Positions 7,638 to 14,598 of a stretch of DNA of 18,416 bases are shown piece after piece. The notes beneath the pieces were generated by a model, which worked only from the letters and a program-made list of their open reading frames with translations, made no database searches and had not been told where the DNA came from. The stretch's first letter is position 1, and the number at the start of each line of letters is the position of its first letter. Origin of the DNA: an uncultured bacterium (GTDB lineage: Bacteria; Patescibacteriota; Dojkabacteria; SC72); the NCBI GenBank assembly GCA_937899155.1, contig CALDJM010000065.1, positions 1 through 18,416 of the forward strand, in the 5' to 3' direction. The position numbers and the translations under genes are program-made.

Positions 7638-7666
7638 ATTCTAGGCAAGATATTCACAAAAAGCAA
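7638..7666 (-). promoter_or_regulatory. Promoter of RhuM gene, predicted leaderless
   Basis: On the minus strand TTGCTT (7661-7666), a 17-nt spacer and TAGAAT (7638-7643), then ATATAT and the ATG at 7631. With the usual 6-7 nt from -10 to +1, transcription would begin at the start codon. No Shine-Dalgarno is present. Confidence 0.55.
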
Positions 7667-7711
7667 GACATAACAAGGGTTTTTAATGAATTGTGCATGT
7701 AATTCCTACGA

Positions 7712-8437
7712 CTATCCCCTCCTACTACACTCCCACATACCAATACTAGTAGCCACAGAAAGATTCAATGAATCAATCTCATCTGAATGTGGTATATATA
7801 TACTCTCACCTAAATCCTTGTAACTACTATCTAATCCCTTTCCCTCGTTACCCTGTATGAAAGAAAAAGGCTCCTTAAATTCAACATCTAAAATATTCTT
7901 CCCACCATCTAACATAAAGGGGTACATATTATGTCCCTTGTAGGCCTCTGTATATGCCCTAATACTCTCGAAATACTTAAAATGGACTCTAAACAGTGCA
8001 CCCATGGTTGATCTAACTACCATTGGATCAAAAATATCTACACCAGGTTTAATTATTGCCAAATTCTTAAATCCAAAACCAACCATTGTCCTAATTATTG
8101 TACCCAAATTACCTGTATTACTTGGATTAACTAAAACAATATGATTATTATCCATCTCCAACTCCTCCTCATACTTCTCAAAAACAGCTACAACATATGT
8201 ATTCTCCTTATATGCTACCTTATCTATGACAAAATTATTCTCCTCAAATGGAATACTCTCTCTCTTGCATATCTCAATTATTTCATTAATACCATCACTA
8301 CTTAACCCTTCCCTCTTCACAAAAACCTTTAGAACTTTCTCTTTCTGAAATTTAAGCAAATCCAATACAGGATATGCACCAAAAGCATATGAAAAGTTGA
8401 ATTTCTTTTGATATCTTTTTAATTTCGGTAGTTGCAT
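7712..8437 (-). CDS. SpoU/TrmH-family RNA 2'-O-ribose methyltransferase
   Basis: 241 residues. SAM-dependent SPOUT enzyme that methylates a ribose 2'-OH in rRNA or tRNA. The three family motifs are clear: motif 1 LVNPSNTGNLGTIIRT (about 102-117, with the conserved Asn and Arg), motif 2 FSFIQGNEGKGL (about 191-202) and motif 3 IPHSDEIDSLNLSVATSIGMWE (about 215-236), which form the trefoil-knot SAM site. The N-terminal 90 residues are a substrate-binding region like that of TrmH/RlmB relatives. The target nucleotide cannot be deduced. The ATG is one base from the stop of the upstream membrane-protein gene, so translation is probably coupled, and tRNA-Ser(CGA) lies upstream on the same strand. 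Confidence 0.88.
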   Translation of the reverse strand: MQLPKLKRYQKKFNFSYAFGAYPVLDLLKFQKEKVLKVFVKREGLSSDGINEIIEICKRESIPFEENNFVIDKVAYKENTYVVAVFEKYEEELEMDNNHIVLVNPSNTGNLGTIIRTMVGFGFKNLAIIKPGVDIFDPMVVRSTMGALFRVHFKYFESIRAYTEAYKGHNMYPFMLDGGKNILDVEFKEPFSFIQGNEGKGLDSSYKDLGESIYIPHSDEIDSLNLSVATSIGMWECSRRG

Positions 8438-8438
8438 A

Positions 8439-8858
8439 CTATTTCTTTCTCTTAACCTTCTCCCTCATTATCTCATTTCTTAAATTATTTGCATAACCTA
8501 GGAATAATGCTATACAACCAAAGATTTGAGTGATAATGGCATACACAGTATGATTTGTTAAAAAATGTAATACGGCAATCAAGGTTAGTAACAAGGAAAA
8601 GATATTCCAATATATGAAATCATCAAACATCCAAGATTTGCTAAACGGTTTCTTTCCTTTCTTAAAAAAAAGAACTGGTATTACAGAGAGAATTAAAAGA
8701 ATTGATAGAGGGACAATATATACATATGAAGGGGTTTTTGAGAATATGCTTTCTAAATCTACAACTATTCTAGGAAGGAAAAGAAAAAGTAAAAGAGATA
8801 TTATTAATACTGAAAATTGTATTATCCAATGTGTTTTGTCTAGTTTTATTCTTTTCAT
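8439..8858 (-). CDS. Small membrane protein, four helices, unknown
   Basis: 139 residues from ATG 8858; a TTG at 8861 is in frame. Four hydrophobic segments are visible, at about 12-30, 44-65, 82-102 and 103-121. Charged tails (MKRIKLDKTH and NEIMREKVKRKK) suggest the ends lie in the cytoplasm. No motif of a known family is recognised. The gene lies between tRNA-Ser(CGA), 42 nt upstream, and the SpoU methyltransferase, 1 nt downstream, probably in one transcription unit. A TAAAAT lies 8 nt before the ATG, but no -35 supports it. Confidence 0.65.
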   Translation of the reverse strand: MKRIKLDKTHWIIQFSVLIISLLLFLFLPRIVVDLESIFSKTPSYVYIVPLSILLILSVIPVLFFKKGKKPFSKSWMFDDFIYWNIFSLLLTLIAVLHFLTNHTVYAIITQIFGCIALFLGYANNLRNEIMREKVKRKK

Positions 8859-8900
8859 CAAGAATTATTTTAGAAGAAAGAGAGAAGTTATTCAAATATA

Positions 8901-8987
8901 CGGAGAGAGAGGGATTCGAACCCTCGGTATGAATAATCATACAAAGCTTTTCGAGAGCTTCCCTTTCAACCACTCAGGCATCTCTCC
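8901..8987 (-). tRNA. tRNA-Ser (anticodon CGA)
   Basis: 87 nt, a class II tRNA. The acceptor stem GGAGAGA pairs with TCTCTCC, with discriminator G. The D-arm is CCTGAGTGGTTGAAAGG and the anticodon stem AAGCT/AGCTT has loop CTCGAAA, giving anticodon CGA for codon UCG. The long variable arm GTATGA-TTAT-TCATAC is typical of serine. The T-arm is GAGGG-TTCGAAT-CCCTC. CCA is not encoded. The variable arm and D-arm resemble the second serine tRNA at the right end of the window. Confidence 0.95.
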
Positions 8988-8994
8988 CTACTAT

Positions 8995-9024
8995 ATTATA
9001 CCATTAACAAAGGGTTTTTGACGA
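8995..9024 (-). promoter_or_regulatory. Extended -10 promoter of tRNA-Ser(CGA)
   Basis: On the minus strand TCGTCA (9019-9024, 4 of 6 to TTGACA), an 18-nt spacer and TGG-TATAAT with the hexamer at 8995-9000. Only 7 nt separate the hexamer from the mature tRNA 5' end at 8987, so the start point should be at or one base before it. Confidence 0.7.
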
Positions 9025-9057
9025 ATGTTGAGATATTTATGGAAAGGAAAACAGACA

Positions 9058-9729
9058 CTAAAGCTTTTCTAAAGGAACATACTCTCCATATGTCACCTTA
9101 TCTATCTTTGCTTGCTTTTTAATCTCTTCATACAGAAGATATTTCTGTAATATTACAAAAATAGCATCTCTATCCTTTTTATTAACAAGCATTATCAACA
9201 CCTTAGGGAAATTAAGCTTAGTATTAATTACTAATGTATAGTAGTCACCCTTCTCTGCAAAAAAGAATGAATCTAACATATACCATTCATACAACTTATT
9301 TGTCGTATCTACACCTCTTTTTGTAATTTTATGTTTAGCTATCAAAGGCTTTGTTGTACCTGCAGCATACAAAACAAACAATATCGAAACTATTGCTGCA
9401 ATTAAGAAATACTTTCCCAAAATTGCAAGAAGAACTATGAAAGCTAAAGAAAGAGCTAAGATTACCATAAAGCCCTTACTATTAAGTTTTACCTGATATC
9501 TCTCTGGAGCTTCCCATTCAAAAAGCTTAATATTTTGCACAACATCTCTCTTCTGAACAGGATCTTCCTCAAGTTGAAGCTTACCCTCCACAATCTTCCT
9601 CCTTCTCATATCCTTTTGCTCTTCTATTGCTTTTTTCTTCTCCTCTCTTAATCGCTCTTCCTTTTCTCTCAACGATTTCTCTCCTGTTATTAAATCGGCT
9701 AAATCTTTAAATCTATCTTTTTCTTTCAT
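9058..9729 (-). CDS. Membrane protein with coiled-coil N-terminus, PH-like C-terminal region
   Basis: 223 residues. Residues about 17-50 are a charged Lys/Glu/Arg-rich coiled coil. Two hydrophobic helices follow, at about 86-104 and 107-124. The C-terminal 95 residues are soluble and contain AKHKITKRGVDTTNKLYEWYMLDSFFF and YYTLVINTKLNFPKVLIMLVN. This resembles the short PH-like domains found after a membrane hairpin in many small bacterial proteins, but no named family is assigned with confidence. The function is unknown. It lies 7 nt downstream of the preceding membrane-protein gene yet has its own -10 hexamer 6 nt before the ATG, so it may be transcribed both ways. Confidence 0.65.
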   Translation of the reverse strand: MKEKDRFKDLADLITGEKSLREKEERLREEKKKAIEEQKDMRRRKIVEGKLQLEEDPVQKRDVVQNIKLFEWEAPERYQVKLNSKGFMVILALSLAFIVLLAILGKYFLIAAIVSILFVLYAAGTTKPLIAKHKITKRGVDTTNKLYEWYMLDSFFFAEKGDYYTLVINTKLNFPKVLIMLVNKKDRDAIFVILQKYLLYEEIKKQAKIDKVTYGEYVPLEKL

Positions 9730-9735
9730 AAAGAC

Positions 9736-9765
9736 ATCATACTACAAAAATTAGTAACAAAACAA
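9736..9765 (-). promoter_or_regulatory. Predicted leaderless promoter of the 223-residue membrane-protein gene
   Basis: On the minus strand TTGTTT (9760-9765), an 18-nt spacer and TATGAT (9736-9741), then GTCTTT and ATG 9729. The hexamer contains the TGA stop codon of the preceding gene. The -35 matches only 3 of 6. Confidence 0.45.
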
Positions 9766-10105
9766 TTGATAATATCGCAAGACCCCAAAAGAAAGTTATT
9801 ACTTGAAAAATATGTAGTAGAAACACTATTAACAAGCCAAAGGTAATACTACCTGCAATTTTCAAACTTCTTAATATCCTATCTCTATGTGAAATATCTT
9901 TTTTGGAAATTTTAAGAATCACATACAACAAAATGGAGAAGATACTTAAAGAAAGAACGGCTAAAAGAATTGTAAATACAGAGAAATTTATCCAATTTAT
10001 CTCCCCACTACTTAATGTAGGAAGAAAATTAGGATTGGTGAGTAAATAATACAGAAAGCTTACGGAAAAAATTGTTGTAACTATTGTTGTTAAAAAGAAT
10101 TTCAT
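9737..10105 (-). CDS. Small membrane protein, four helices, unknown
   Basis: 122 residues, almost entirely hydrophobic. Helices are at about 4-24, 42-66, 84-104 and 105-121, with one central polar loop (KISKKDISHRDRILRSLK). ATG 10105 has an AGAAGG Shine-Dalgarno 7 nt upstream, which fixes the start. No family is recognised. The stop is TGA, one of only two in the window, and lies in the promoter hexamer of the next gene. It is divergent from the OmpR-type regulator gene, so the 79-nt gap between them must hold promoters in both directions. Confidence 0.65.
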   Translation of the reverse strand: MKFFLTTIVTTIFSVSFLYYLLTNPNFLPTLSSGEINWINFSVFTILLAVLSLSIFSILLYVILKISKKDISHRDRILRSLKIAGSITFGLLIVFLLHIFQVITFFWGLAILSIVLLLIFVV

Positions 10106-10112
10106 AAATTTT

Positions 10113-10120
10113 CCTTCTCT
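10113..10120 (-). promoter_or_regulatory. Shine-Dalgarno (AGAGAAGG) of the 122-residue membrane-protein gene
   Basis: AGAGAAGG on the minus strand, 7 nt before ATG 10105. It is one of the few clear ribosome binding sites in the window and confirms the chosen start. Confidence 0.65.
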
Positions 10121-10184
10121 AGGTTTTCAAAAAAGTAAATATGTTTTCTAAGATTTGGATAATTAAATTAAGTTCTGTATTTAT

Positions 10185-10853
10185 ATGAATATTTTAATTA
10201 TAGAGAATTCTTATACTCTTGGGCAAATAATGTCAAAGACTTTAGATTCGTATGGGTATAAAGTTAGTATGGATAATGATTCTTTTTCAAATAAGAAATT
10301 GGTTAGAAGAAAAATATTTGATTTTATAATCCTAAACACTAATCTAGGTGGTGAAAAGAGTTTAGAAATACTTGATTTCATAATAGAAAATAGTTCAGAA
10401 ACAAAGGTTTTAGGTGTTTGTAATAAAGGAGTTTGGACTGAGAAAGTTTCTTTTCTTAATCATGGTGGTGATGATGTATTGACATATCCTTTTCCAATGC
10501 AAGAGTTGTTAGCTAGAATTCAGTCTTTGACTAGAAGACCTAAAAGTTATGTTGATCAGAATATTTCTTTAGGTGATTTAACTTTAGATCTAGATAGTAA
10601 AAGTATATACAAAGATGGTAAGGAGATTGAAGTTAGAAATAAGGAGTATGATCTTTTTGAGTATTTGGTTAGAAATAAAGAAAGACCTATTTCAAGGTGT
10701 GAACTTTTGGATCATGTTTGGGATTTTAGAGATTATGTTGGTTCAAATACAATTGATGTACATGTGAATAGGTTAAGAGAGAAATTAGAAGATAAAGGCA
10801 TTATAGATACAGTACACGGTGTTGGATATGTTGTTAAAGATAAAAAAAGATAA
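10185..10853 (+). CDS. OmpR-family regulator with non-phosphorylatable receiver
   Basis: 222 residues. Residues 1-115 have the size and pattern of a receiver domain, and residues 125-222 are a winged-helix DNA-binding domain (LTLDLDSKSIYKDGKEIEVRNKEYDLFEYL...NTIDVHVNRLREKLEDKGIIDTVHGVGYVV) typical of OmpR/PhoB. The receiver is degenerate at every key site. The acidic pair is Glu7-Asn8, the phospho-acceptor position in FIILNTNLG is Asn51, the Thr/Ser switch position is Cys79 and the conserved Lys is Tyr101. No histidine kinase is encoded nearby. It probably acts as a phosphorylation-independent regulator, like HP1043 of Helicobacter or ChxR of Chlamydia. No Shine-Dalgarno precedes the ATG. Confidence 0.88.
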   Translation: MNILIIENSYTLGQIMSKTLDSYGYKVSMDNDSFSNKKLVRRKIFDFIILNTNLGGEKSLEILDFIIENSSETKVLGVCNKGVWTEKVSFLNHGGDDVLTYPFPMQELLARIQSLTRRPKSYVDQNISLGDLTLDLDSKSIYKDGKEIEVRNKEYDLFEYLVRNKERPISRCELLDHVWDFRDYVGSNTIDVHVNRLREKLEDKGIIDTVHGVGYVVKDKKR

Positions 10854-10871
10854 TAGGTACTTAGTTTTTTC

Positions 10872-10900
10872 TTTACTGTTCTAATACTTTAGAATATAAT
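10872..10900 (+). promoter_or_regulatory. Promoter of DUF4116-like gene, predicted leaderless
   Basis: TTTACT (10872-10877, 4 of 6), a 17-nt spacer and a perfect TATAAT (10895-10900), followed by TCGAAT and ATG 10907. The expected +1 falls on the start codon, and no ribosome binding site is present. Confidence 0.7.
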
Positions 10901-10906
10901 TCGAAT

Positions 10907-11383
10907 ATGGAAGATTCTACATTAGAACAAAGGGGAAATATCCCAGAATTTGTTGAGGATTATCAAAAAGAGTATGAAAAGATAGTAGCACTATCAGAAG
11001 AACTTGGTGATGAGCAAATATTAACCGATTATATTAATCAAAAACACCAAGAAGCTTTAGAGGAGGATAAAAGATTTGAAAATATAAAAGAAGCTGTGTA
11101 TGATTGTTTTGAAGGAATTGTTATTGATGATAAAGATGAAATAATAGATCTTCTTGAATCCCCTGGAACTCCTCCATGGATTATGAATAATACTACAGAC
11201 GAATTAAGAGATGATTATGATGTTGCTCTTAAAGCAGTTGAGATAGATGGGTTTAATTTAAAATATCTCCCAGACAGATTAAAAGATGATGATACAATAG
11301 TCCAAATAGCTATAGAAAATGATGAAGAATTTATAGAATTTGCATCAGAGAGATTAAAGAAGCTTTACGGGTATGATAAATAA
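10907..11383 (+). CDS. DUF4116-like acidic protein
   Basis: 158 residues, strongly acidic. The C-terminal part (about 103-155) reads DDYDVALKAVEIDGFNLKYLPDRLKDDDTIVQIAIENDEEFIEFASERLKK. It matches the repeating helical pattern of DUF4116 (repeats built around 'vv.aAv..ngy.L.y...elk.D..iv..Ai'), about one and a half repeats. The N-terminal half is helical and unrecognised. There is no signal peptide or membrane segment, and the function of DUF4116 is unknown. The gene has its own strong promoter and ends 2 nt from the convergent dnaN gene, leaving no room for a separate terminator. Confidence 0.65.
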   Translation: MEDSTLEQRGNIPEFVEDYQKEYEKIVALSEELGDEQILTDYINQKHQEALEEDKRFENIKEAVYDCFEGIVIDDKDEIIDLLESPGTPPWIMNNTTDELRDDYDVALKAVEIDGFNLKYLPDRLKDDDTIVQIAIENDEEFIEFASERLKKLYGYDK

Positions 11384-11385
11384 CT

Positions 11386-12510
11386 CTAAAGCATCATAGG
11401 CATAACTAAGTGCACAAACTCCTTATCTCCTTCAATCTTGAATACTCCTGGTTTAACTGGATCTGTACATTCAAAAGATATTTCATCTGCATCTATATGA
11501 TTAAGAATATCTGCAAGAAGTCTAGCACTAAAAGCTATCTTAAGATCTTGACCCTCAATCTTACTATCAAAAGTACTCTGGTTTTTACCTAAATCACTCT
11601 GTACTGCTGATAGTGTAATCTTTCCACTCTTAGCATCAATATCTAAAATCATCTTATTTCCTAAAACAGACCTTGCTATGATATTAACAACCTTTAGAGA
11701 ATTAAGAAATTCATCTTTTTGAATTACACATTTTGTTTCAAAACCTGTTGGGATAATCTGTTTGTATTCAGGAAATTCACCATCAATTAATCTTGAAATC
11801 AAATCTACATCTGCAAGTCTAAACAAAACCTGATTCTTATCCTCTAAAAGATATACATTAACCCACTCTTCATCTGTATCCAATTCAGAAATAATGTAGG
11901 TAAGCTCTAGAAAAGCCCTAACAGGAACTAGAAAACTCTTCTTTTCACTACCCTTTTCTACCTTAAAACTCTGTTTGGAAAGTCTTAAACCATCAGTAGC
12001 TACAAAAGAAACAGTATCATCATCGACTTCAACTTTAACACCTGTCAATACTGGCTTAATATCATCATTTGCTGCTGCAAAAGCAACTCTACTAGCAGAC
12101 TGTACAATATCTGTTTTTTTAATCCTTACAAAATACTTCTGTTTATCATCAATACTTGGGATACTTGGAAAATCATCAGAAGGCATAGTATTAAAACTAG
12201 CACTATTATTTGATGTGGAAATATCAAAATTTTGTTTAACTGTTTTAATATCAACCTTCTCTTCAGGTATGGAATTCACAAATTCAGAAAGCTGTTTAGC
12301 TGGTACTGTAATCTTTCCATCTTCCTGAATATCTGCACCTATCCAAGTACTAATACTTAATTCTAAATCTGTTGTTTTAAGTTTTAGTTTGCCTTTGTCA
12401 CTCTCAAAAGAAATATTACTCAGTATTGGTAGTCCTGGTTTTGATGTAACTATCCTACTAACAATATTGAGATATTTAGAGAAAGTATCTTGATTGCATG
12501 AAAACTTCAT
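11386..12510 (-). CDS. dnaN: DNA polymerase III sliding clamp (beta subunit)
   Basis: 374 residues from ATG 12510, giving the family-typical MKFSCNQDTFSKYLNIVSRI; an open frame to 12522 would need a TTG. The length matches the usual 365-380. Recognisable blocks are KPGLPILSNISFE near the N-terminus, ATDGLRLSKQSF in domain 2, LIDGEFPEYKQIIP, and the C-terminal HLVMPMML, which ends in the conserved hydrophobic groove motif (M-P-M). It forms a dimeric ring that tethers the replicative polymerase and other clamp-binding proteins. It lies downstream of dnaA on the same strand, separated by the proposed origin. No Shine-Dalgarno precedes the start. Confidence 0.97.
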   Translation of the reverse strand: MKFSCNQDTFSKYLNIVSRIVTSKPGLPILSNISFESDKGKLKLKTTDLELSISTWIGADIQEDGKITVPAKQLSEFVNSIPEEKVDIKTVKQNFDISTSNNSASFNTMPSDDFPSIPSIDDKQKYFVRIKKTDIVQSASRVAFAAANDDIKPVLTGVKVEVDDDTVSFVATDGLRLSKQSFKVEKGSEKKSFLVPVRAFLELTYIISELDTDEEWVNVYLLEDKNQVLFRLADVDLISRLIDGEFPEYKQIIPTGFETKCVIQKDEFLNSLKVVNIIARSVLGNKMILDIDAKSGKITLSAVQSDLGKNQSTFDSKIEGQDLKIAFSARLLADILNHIDADEISFECTDPVKPGVFKIEGDKEFVHLVMPMML

Positions 12511-12567
12511 ATAGTTAAACAAATAATGTTATTTAAAAGGCAGTATTTTTTTATAAATGGTACTTTA

Positions 12568-12573
12568 ATTATA
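12568..12573 (-). promoter_or_regulatory. Possible -10 of dnaN
   Basis: TATAAT on the minus strand, 57 nt before the dnaN ATG, implying a leader of roughly 50 nt. No convincing -35 was found at 16-18 nt. It lies in the origin region next to a DnaA box (12581-12589), so clamp expression could respond to DnaA binding. Confidence 0.4.
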
Positions 12574-12628
12574 CATAAAATTTTCCACATTTGTACCCTT
12601 CTATATATTCTTTTAATTAAAAATTAAG

Positions 12629-12656
12629 TAATAGATGTAGTAGGGAATATGGATAT
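12629..12656 (+). other. Candidate DnaA-trio with adjacent DnaA box
   Basis: TAA-TAG-ATG-TAG-TAG at 12629-12643, followed after 4 nt by TATGGATAT (12648-12656, two mismatches to TGTGGATAA). Read leftward from the box the triplets are 3'-GAT-type, the orientation known for the single-strand DnaA-trio in Bacillus origins. The AT-rich DNA lies on the far side. Confidence 0.4.
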
Positions 12657-12962
12657 GTAGATAACTTTAAATTAAGTATCTAGAAACATTGATATTGAAA
12701 AATTTCTATCTAAAATTTCTATGTGTATTATTTTGGTTGTAGAAAAGTTGTAAGTGTGTAGAAGCTATTTACTGCTAAGCTGAAAAATTGTGGATTAATT
12801 TTTAGTATAACTTTGGATAACCAGTACTTTTATGTGGAAAGAGAGATTTGAGTAAAACCTTTACTAGAAGTATTCTTTTACATAGTGACAATGTTTCTTG
12901 AGTTGTTAAAAAACAGACTTATCCTTATCCTCATATCTAGATATTCACAGAGTTGTCCACAA

Positions 12963-14396
12963 TTAACTTCTTAAAATCTGTAAACAGCTGTCTAACTTCT
13001 TACTGAAATTAGCATCTTCACTCACTTTTTTCTCAATTTTTTCGTATGCATGAATAACTGTTGTATGATCTTTTCTATTCACCTCTTTTGCAACTCTTTC
13101 GAGAGGTAGTTCAAGCTCTTTTCTCAGTATATACATAACTATTTGTCTACACTGTGCAACATATGCAGTTCTTCTATTCCCTTTTATCTCTGATGGTTTT
13201 ACACCAAATACTTCTGCAACGGTAGATATTACTTTTGCTGGAGTAATTTTCTTTCGTTTAGAATCTAAGTCTATTTGTAGCATTTTTGCAATATCTTCAG
13301 TTGTAGGCTCAAGACCAAGCTTGTATAAAGAAGCAACTTTTGTTAAAGCACCTTCTAGTAATCTAATATCACTTTCAATATTTTTAGCAATTAACTCTAA
13401 ATACTCCTCAGGTATTTTTACCTCTTTCTCTTCCAATGCCTGTCTTAAAATAGCCAACCTAGTTTCGTAATCAGGTGGTTGAATATCTGCAACCATTCCA
13501 CCTAAAAATCTAGTTCTTAATCTATCTGTGATATTTTTAATCTCTTGTGGAGACCTATCAGAAGCCAAAACAATCTGTTTATTTGCTTGATAAAGGGCAT
13601 TGAAAGTGTGGAAAAGTTCCTCTTGTGTTCTAGGAAATTCTTCTACAAACTGCACATCATCGATTATTAAAAGGTCTACAGTCCTATATTTATTCCTAAA
13701 ATCCTCATTTCTTTTTGTTTTGATAGAATCAACCATTTCATTTAGAAACTGTTCTATGGGGATATATACAACTTTTTTAGTAACATCATTCTTTAACACC
13801 TCATTCCCAATTGCTTGCATTAGATGTGTTTTTCCTAAACCAGAATTTCCATAAAAAAAGACAGGATTGTATACATTTCCCAAGTCGTTAACCACAGCTT
13901 CAGCAACAGCCTCTGCCAACTCATTACTCTTTCCTACTATAAAGTTTTCAAAAAGATATTTAGGATTTAATTGAGATTCTGTTAATTTTTGATTTAATGT
14001 CTCTTTCTCTTTCTTTGAAGCTGAAAAAAGATCCATTGTTCCACTTCCTGTTGGATCGTGGTATTCATATCCATCAGTACTTTTTGAATTAACATTTGTT
14101 TTAATATTAATCTCAATTTCATAATTAGCTCCTGTTACTTTCTTCAAAGCTTGCCTCAAATATGCTTTATAGTCTCTTACAATTTTTTCTTTTTTAAATT
14201 CAGAATCACAGGAAAATTGCACTACACCATTAGCAATATCTTCAATATATACATCGTTAAAGAGGCTTAGAAATACTCTACTTCCAAGCATTAATTTAAG
14301 ATGTTCTTTTGTCATTTTCCACAATTCATCTGTATTAACATCTTCGGAAGATTGCTGTATATTTTCAAAGTAGCCTTTGAAGTCTGCCTTGTTCAT
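12963..14396 (-). CDS. dnaA: Chromosomal replication initiator DnaA
   Basis: 477 residues. Domain I (about 22-95) starts ELWKMTKEHLKLMLGSRVFLSLF; a short variable domain II follows; the AAA+ domain III begins near LNPKYLFENFIVG (about 143). Walker A is GNSGLGKT (183-190), Walker B is LLIIDDVQF (242-250), the box VII region is RLRTRFLGGM (292-301) and sensor 2 is IRLLEGAL (344-351). Domain IV ends with NRRTAYVAQCRQIVMYILRKE and the DNA-binding signature NRKDHTTVIHAYEKIE (440-455), where the common GGRDHTTV reads NRKDHTTV. The ATG at 14396 begins MNKADFKGYF; there is no Shine-Dalgarno, and a TAAAAT lies 7 nt upstream. DnaA boxes flank the gene on both sides, which suggests autoregulation. Confidence 0.97.
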   Translation of the reverse strand: MNKADFKGYFENIQQSSEDVNTDELWKMTKEHLKLMLGSRVFLSLFNDVYIEDIANGVVQFSCDSEFKKEKIVRDYKAYLRQALKKVTGANYEIEINIKTNVNSKSTDGYEYHDPTGSGTMDLFSASKKEKETLNQKLTESQLNPKYLFENFIVGKSNELAEAVAEAVVNDLGNVYNPVFFYGNSGLGKTHLMQAIGNEVLKNDVTKKVVYIPIEQFLNEMVDSIKTKRNEDFRNKYRTVDLLIIDDVQFVEEFPRTQEELFHTFNALYQANKQIVLASDRSPQEIKNITDRLRTRFLGGMVADIQPPDYETRLAILRQALEEKEVKIPEEYLELIAKNIESDIRLLEGALTKVASLYKLGLEPTTEDIAKMLQIDLDSKRKKITPAKVISTVAEVFGVKPSEIKGNRRTAYVAQCRQIVMYILRKELELPLERVAKEVNRKDHTTVIHAYEKIEKKVSEDANFSKKLDSCLQILRS

Positions 14397-14598
14397 AACA
14401 AGAATTTTAATTAATATATTAAAAGACAGTTTATATTGGAGGGCAGTCTACGGTCGATTGGGACTCTATTGAACATTATATTCATTTTCAAAAAAATGTG
14501 GATATCTTTCTAAGATATTTTAAGAAAGTATTGCAGATAGTGGTTTTTAAAAACAGGCTTTTTACTCTAGTAATTCTAGACAGAGAAAGAAAGTTTTA

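Larger units (their letters stand above)
12523..12962. other. Probable replication origin (oriC) between dnaA and dnaN
   Basis: 440 nt without a gene. Near-consensus DnaA boxes (TTATCCACA, one mismatch each): TTTTCCACA 12581-12589, TGTGGATTA 12789-12797, TTTGGATAA 12812-12820, TTATCCTCA 12925-12933, ATATTCACA 12941-12949 and TTGTCCACA 12953-12961. TGTGGAAAG at 12833-12841 has two. A TAG-triplet tract lies at 12629-12643, next to a weak box at 12648-12656. To its left is a very AT-rich stretch (12541-12630) suitable for unwinding. An 11-nt direct repeat AAAATTTCTAT occurs at 12699-12709 and 12712-12722. Position beside dnaA and gene divergence fit an origin. Confidence 0.75.

Noticed and set aside
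8614..9021. Plus-strand ORF of 135 codons with ERGIRTLGMNNHTKLFES
   Set aside because: It is the antisense reading of tRNA-Ser(CGA) and of the minus-strand membrane-protein gene; the GIRTLG-type peptide is a known artefact of serine tRNA genes.
9737..9739. Possible alternative genetic code with UGA as glycine
   Set aside because: TGA ends two genes at sensible places (9737 and 18331), and no conserved gene in the window has an in-frame TGA, so the standard code fits.
11975..12328. Plus-strand ORF of 117 codons inside dnaN
   Set aside because: dnaN on the other strand is unambiguous over this stretch; the reverse frame shows only low-complexity Ser/Thr sequence.
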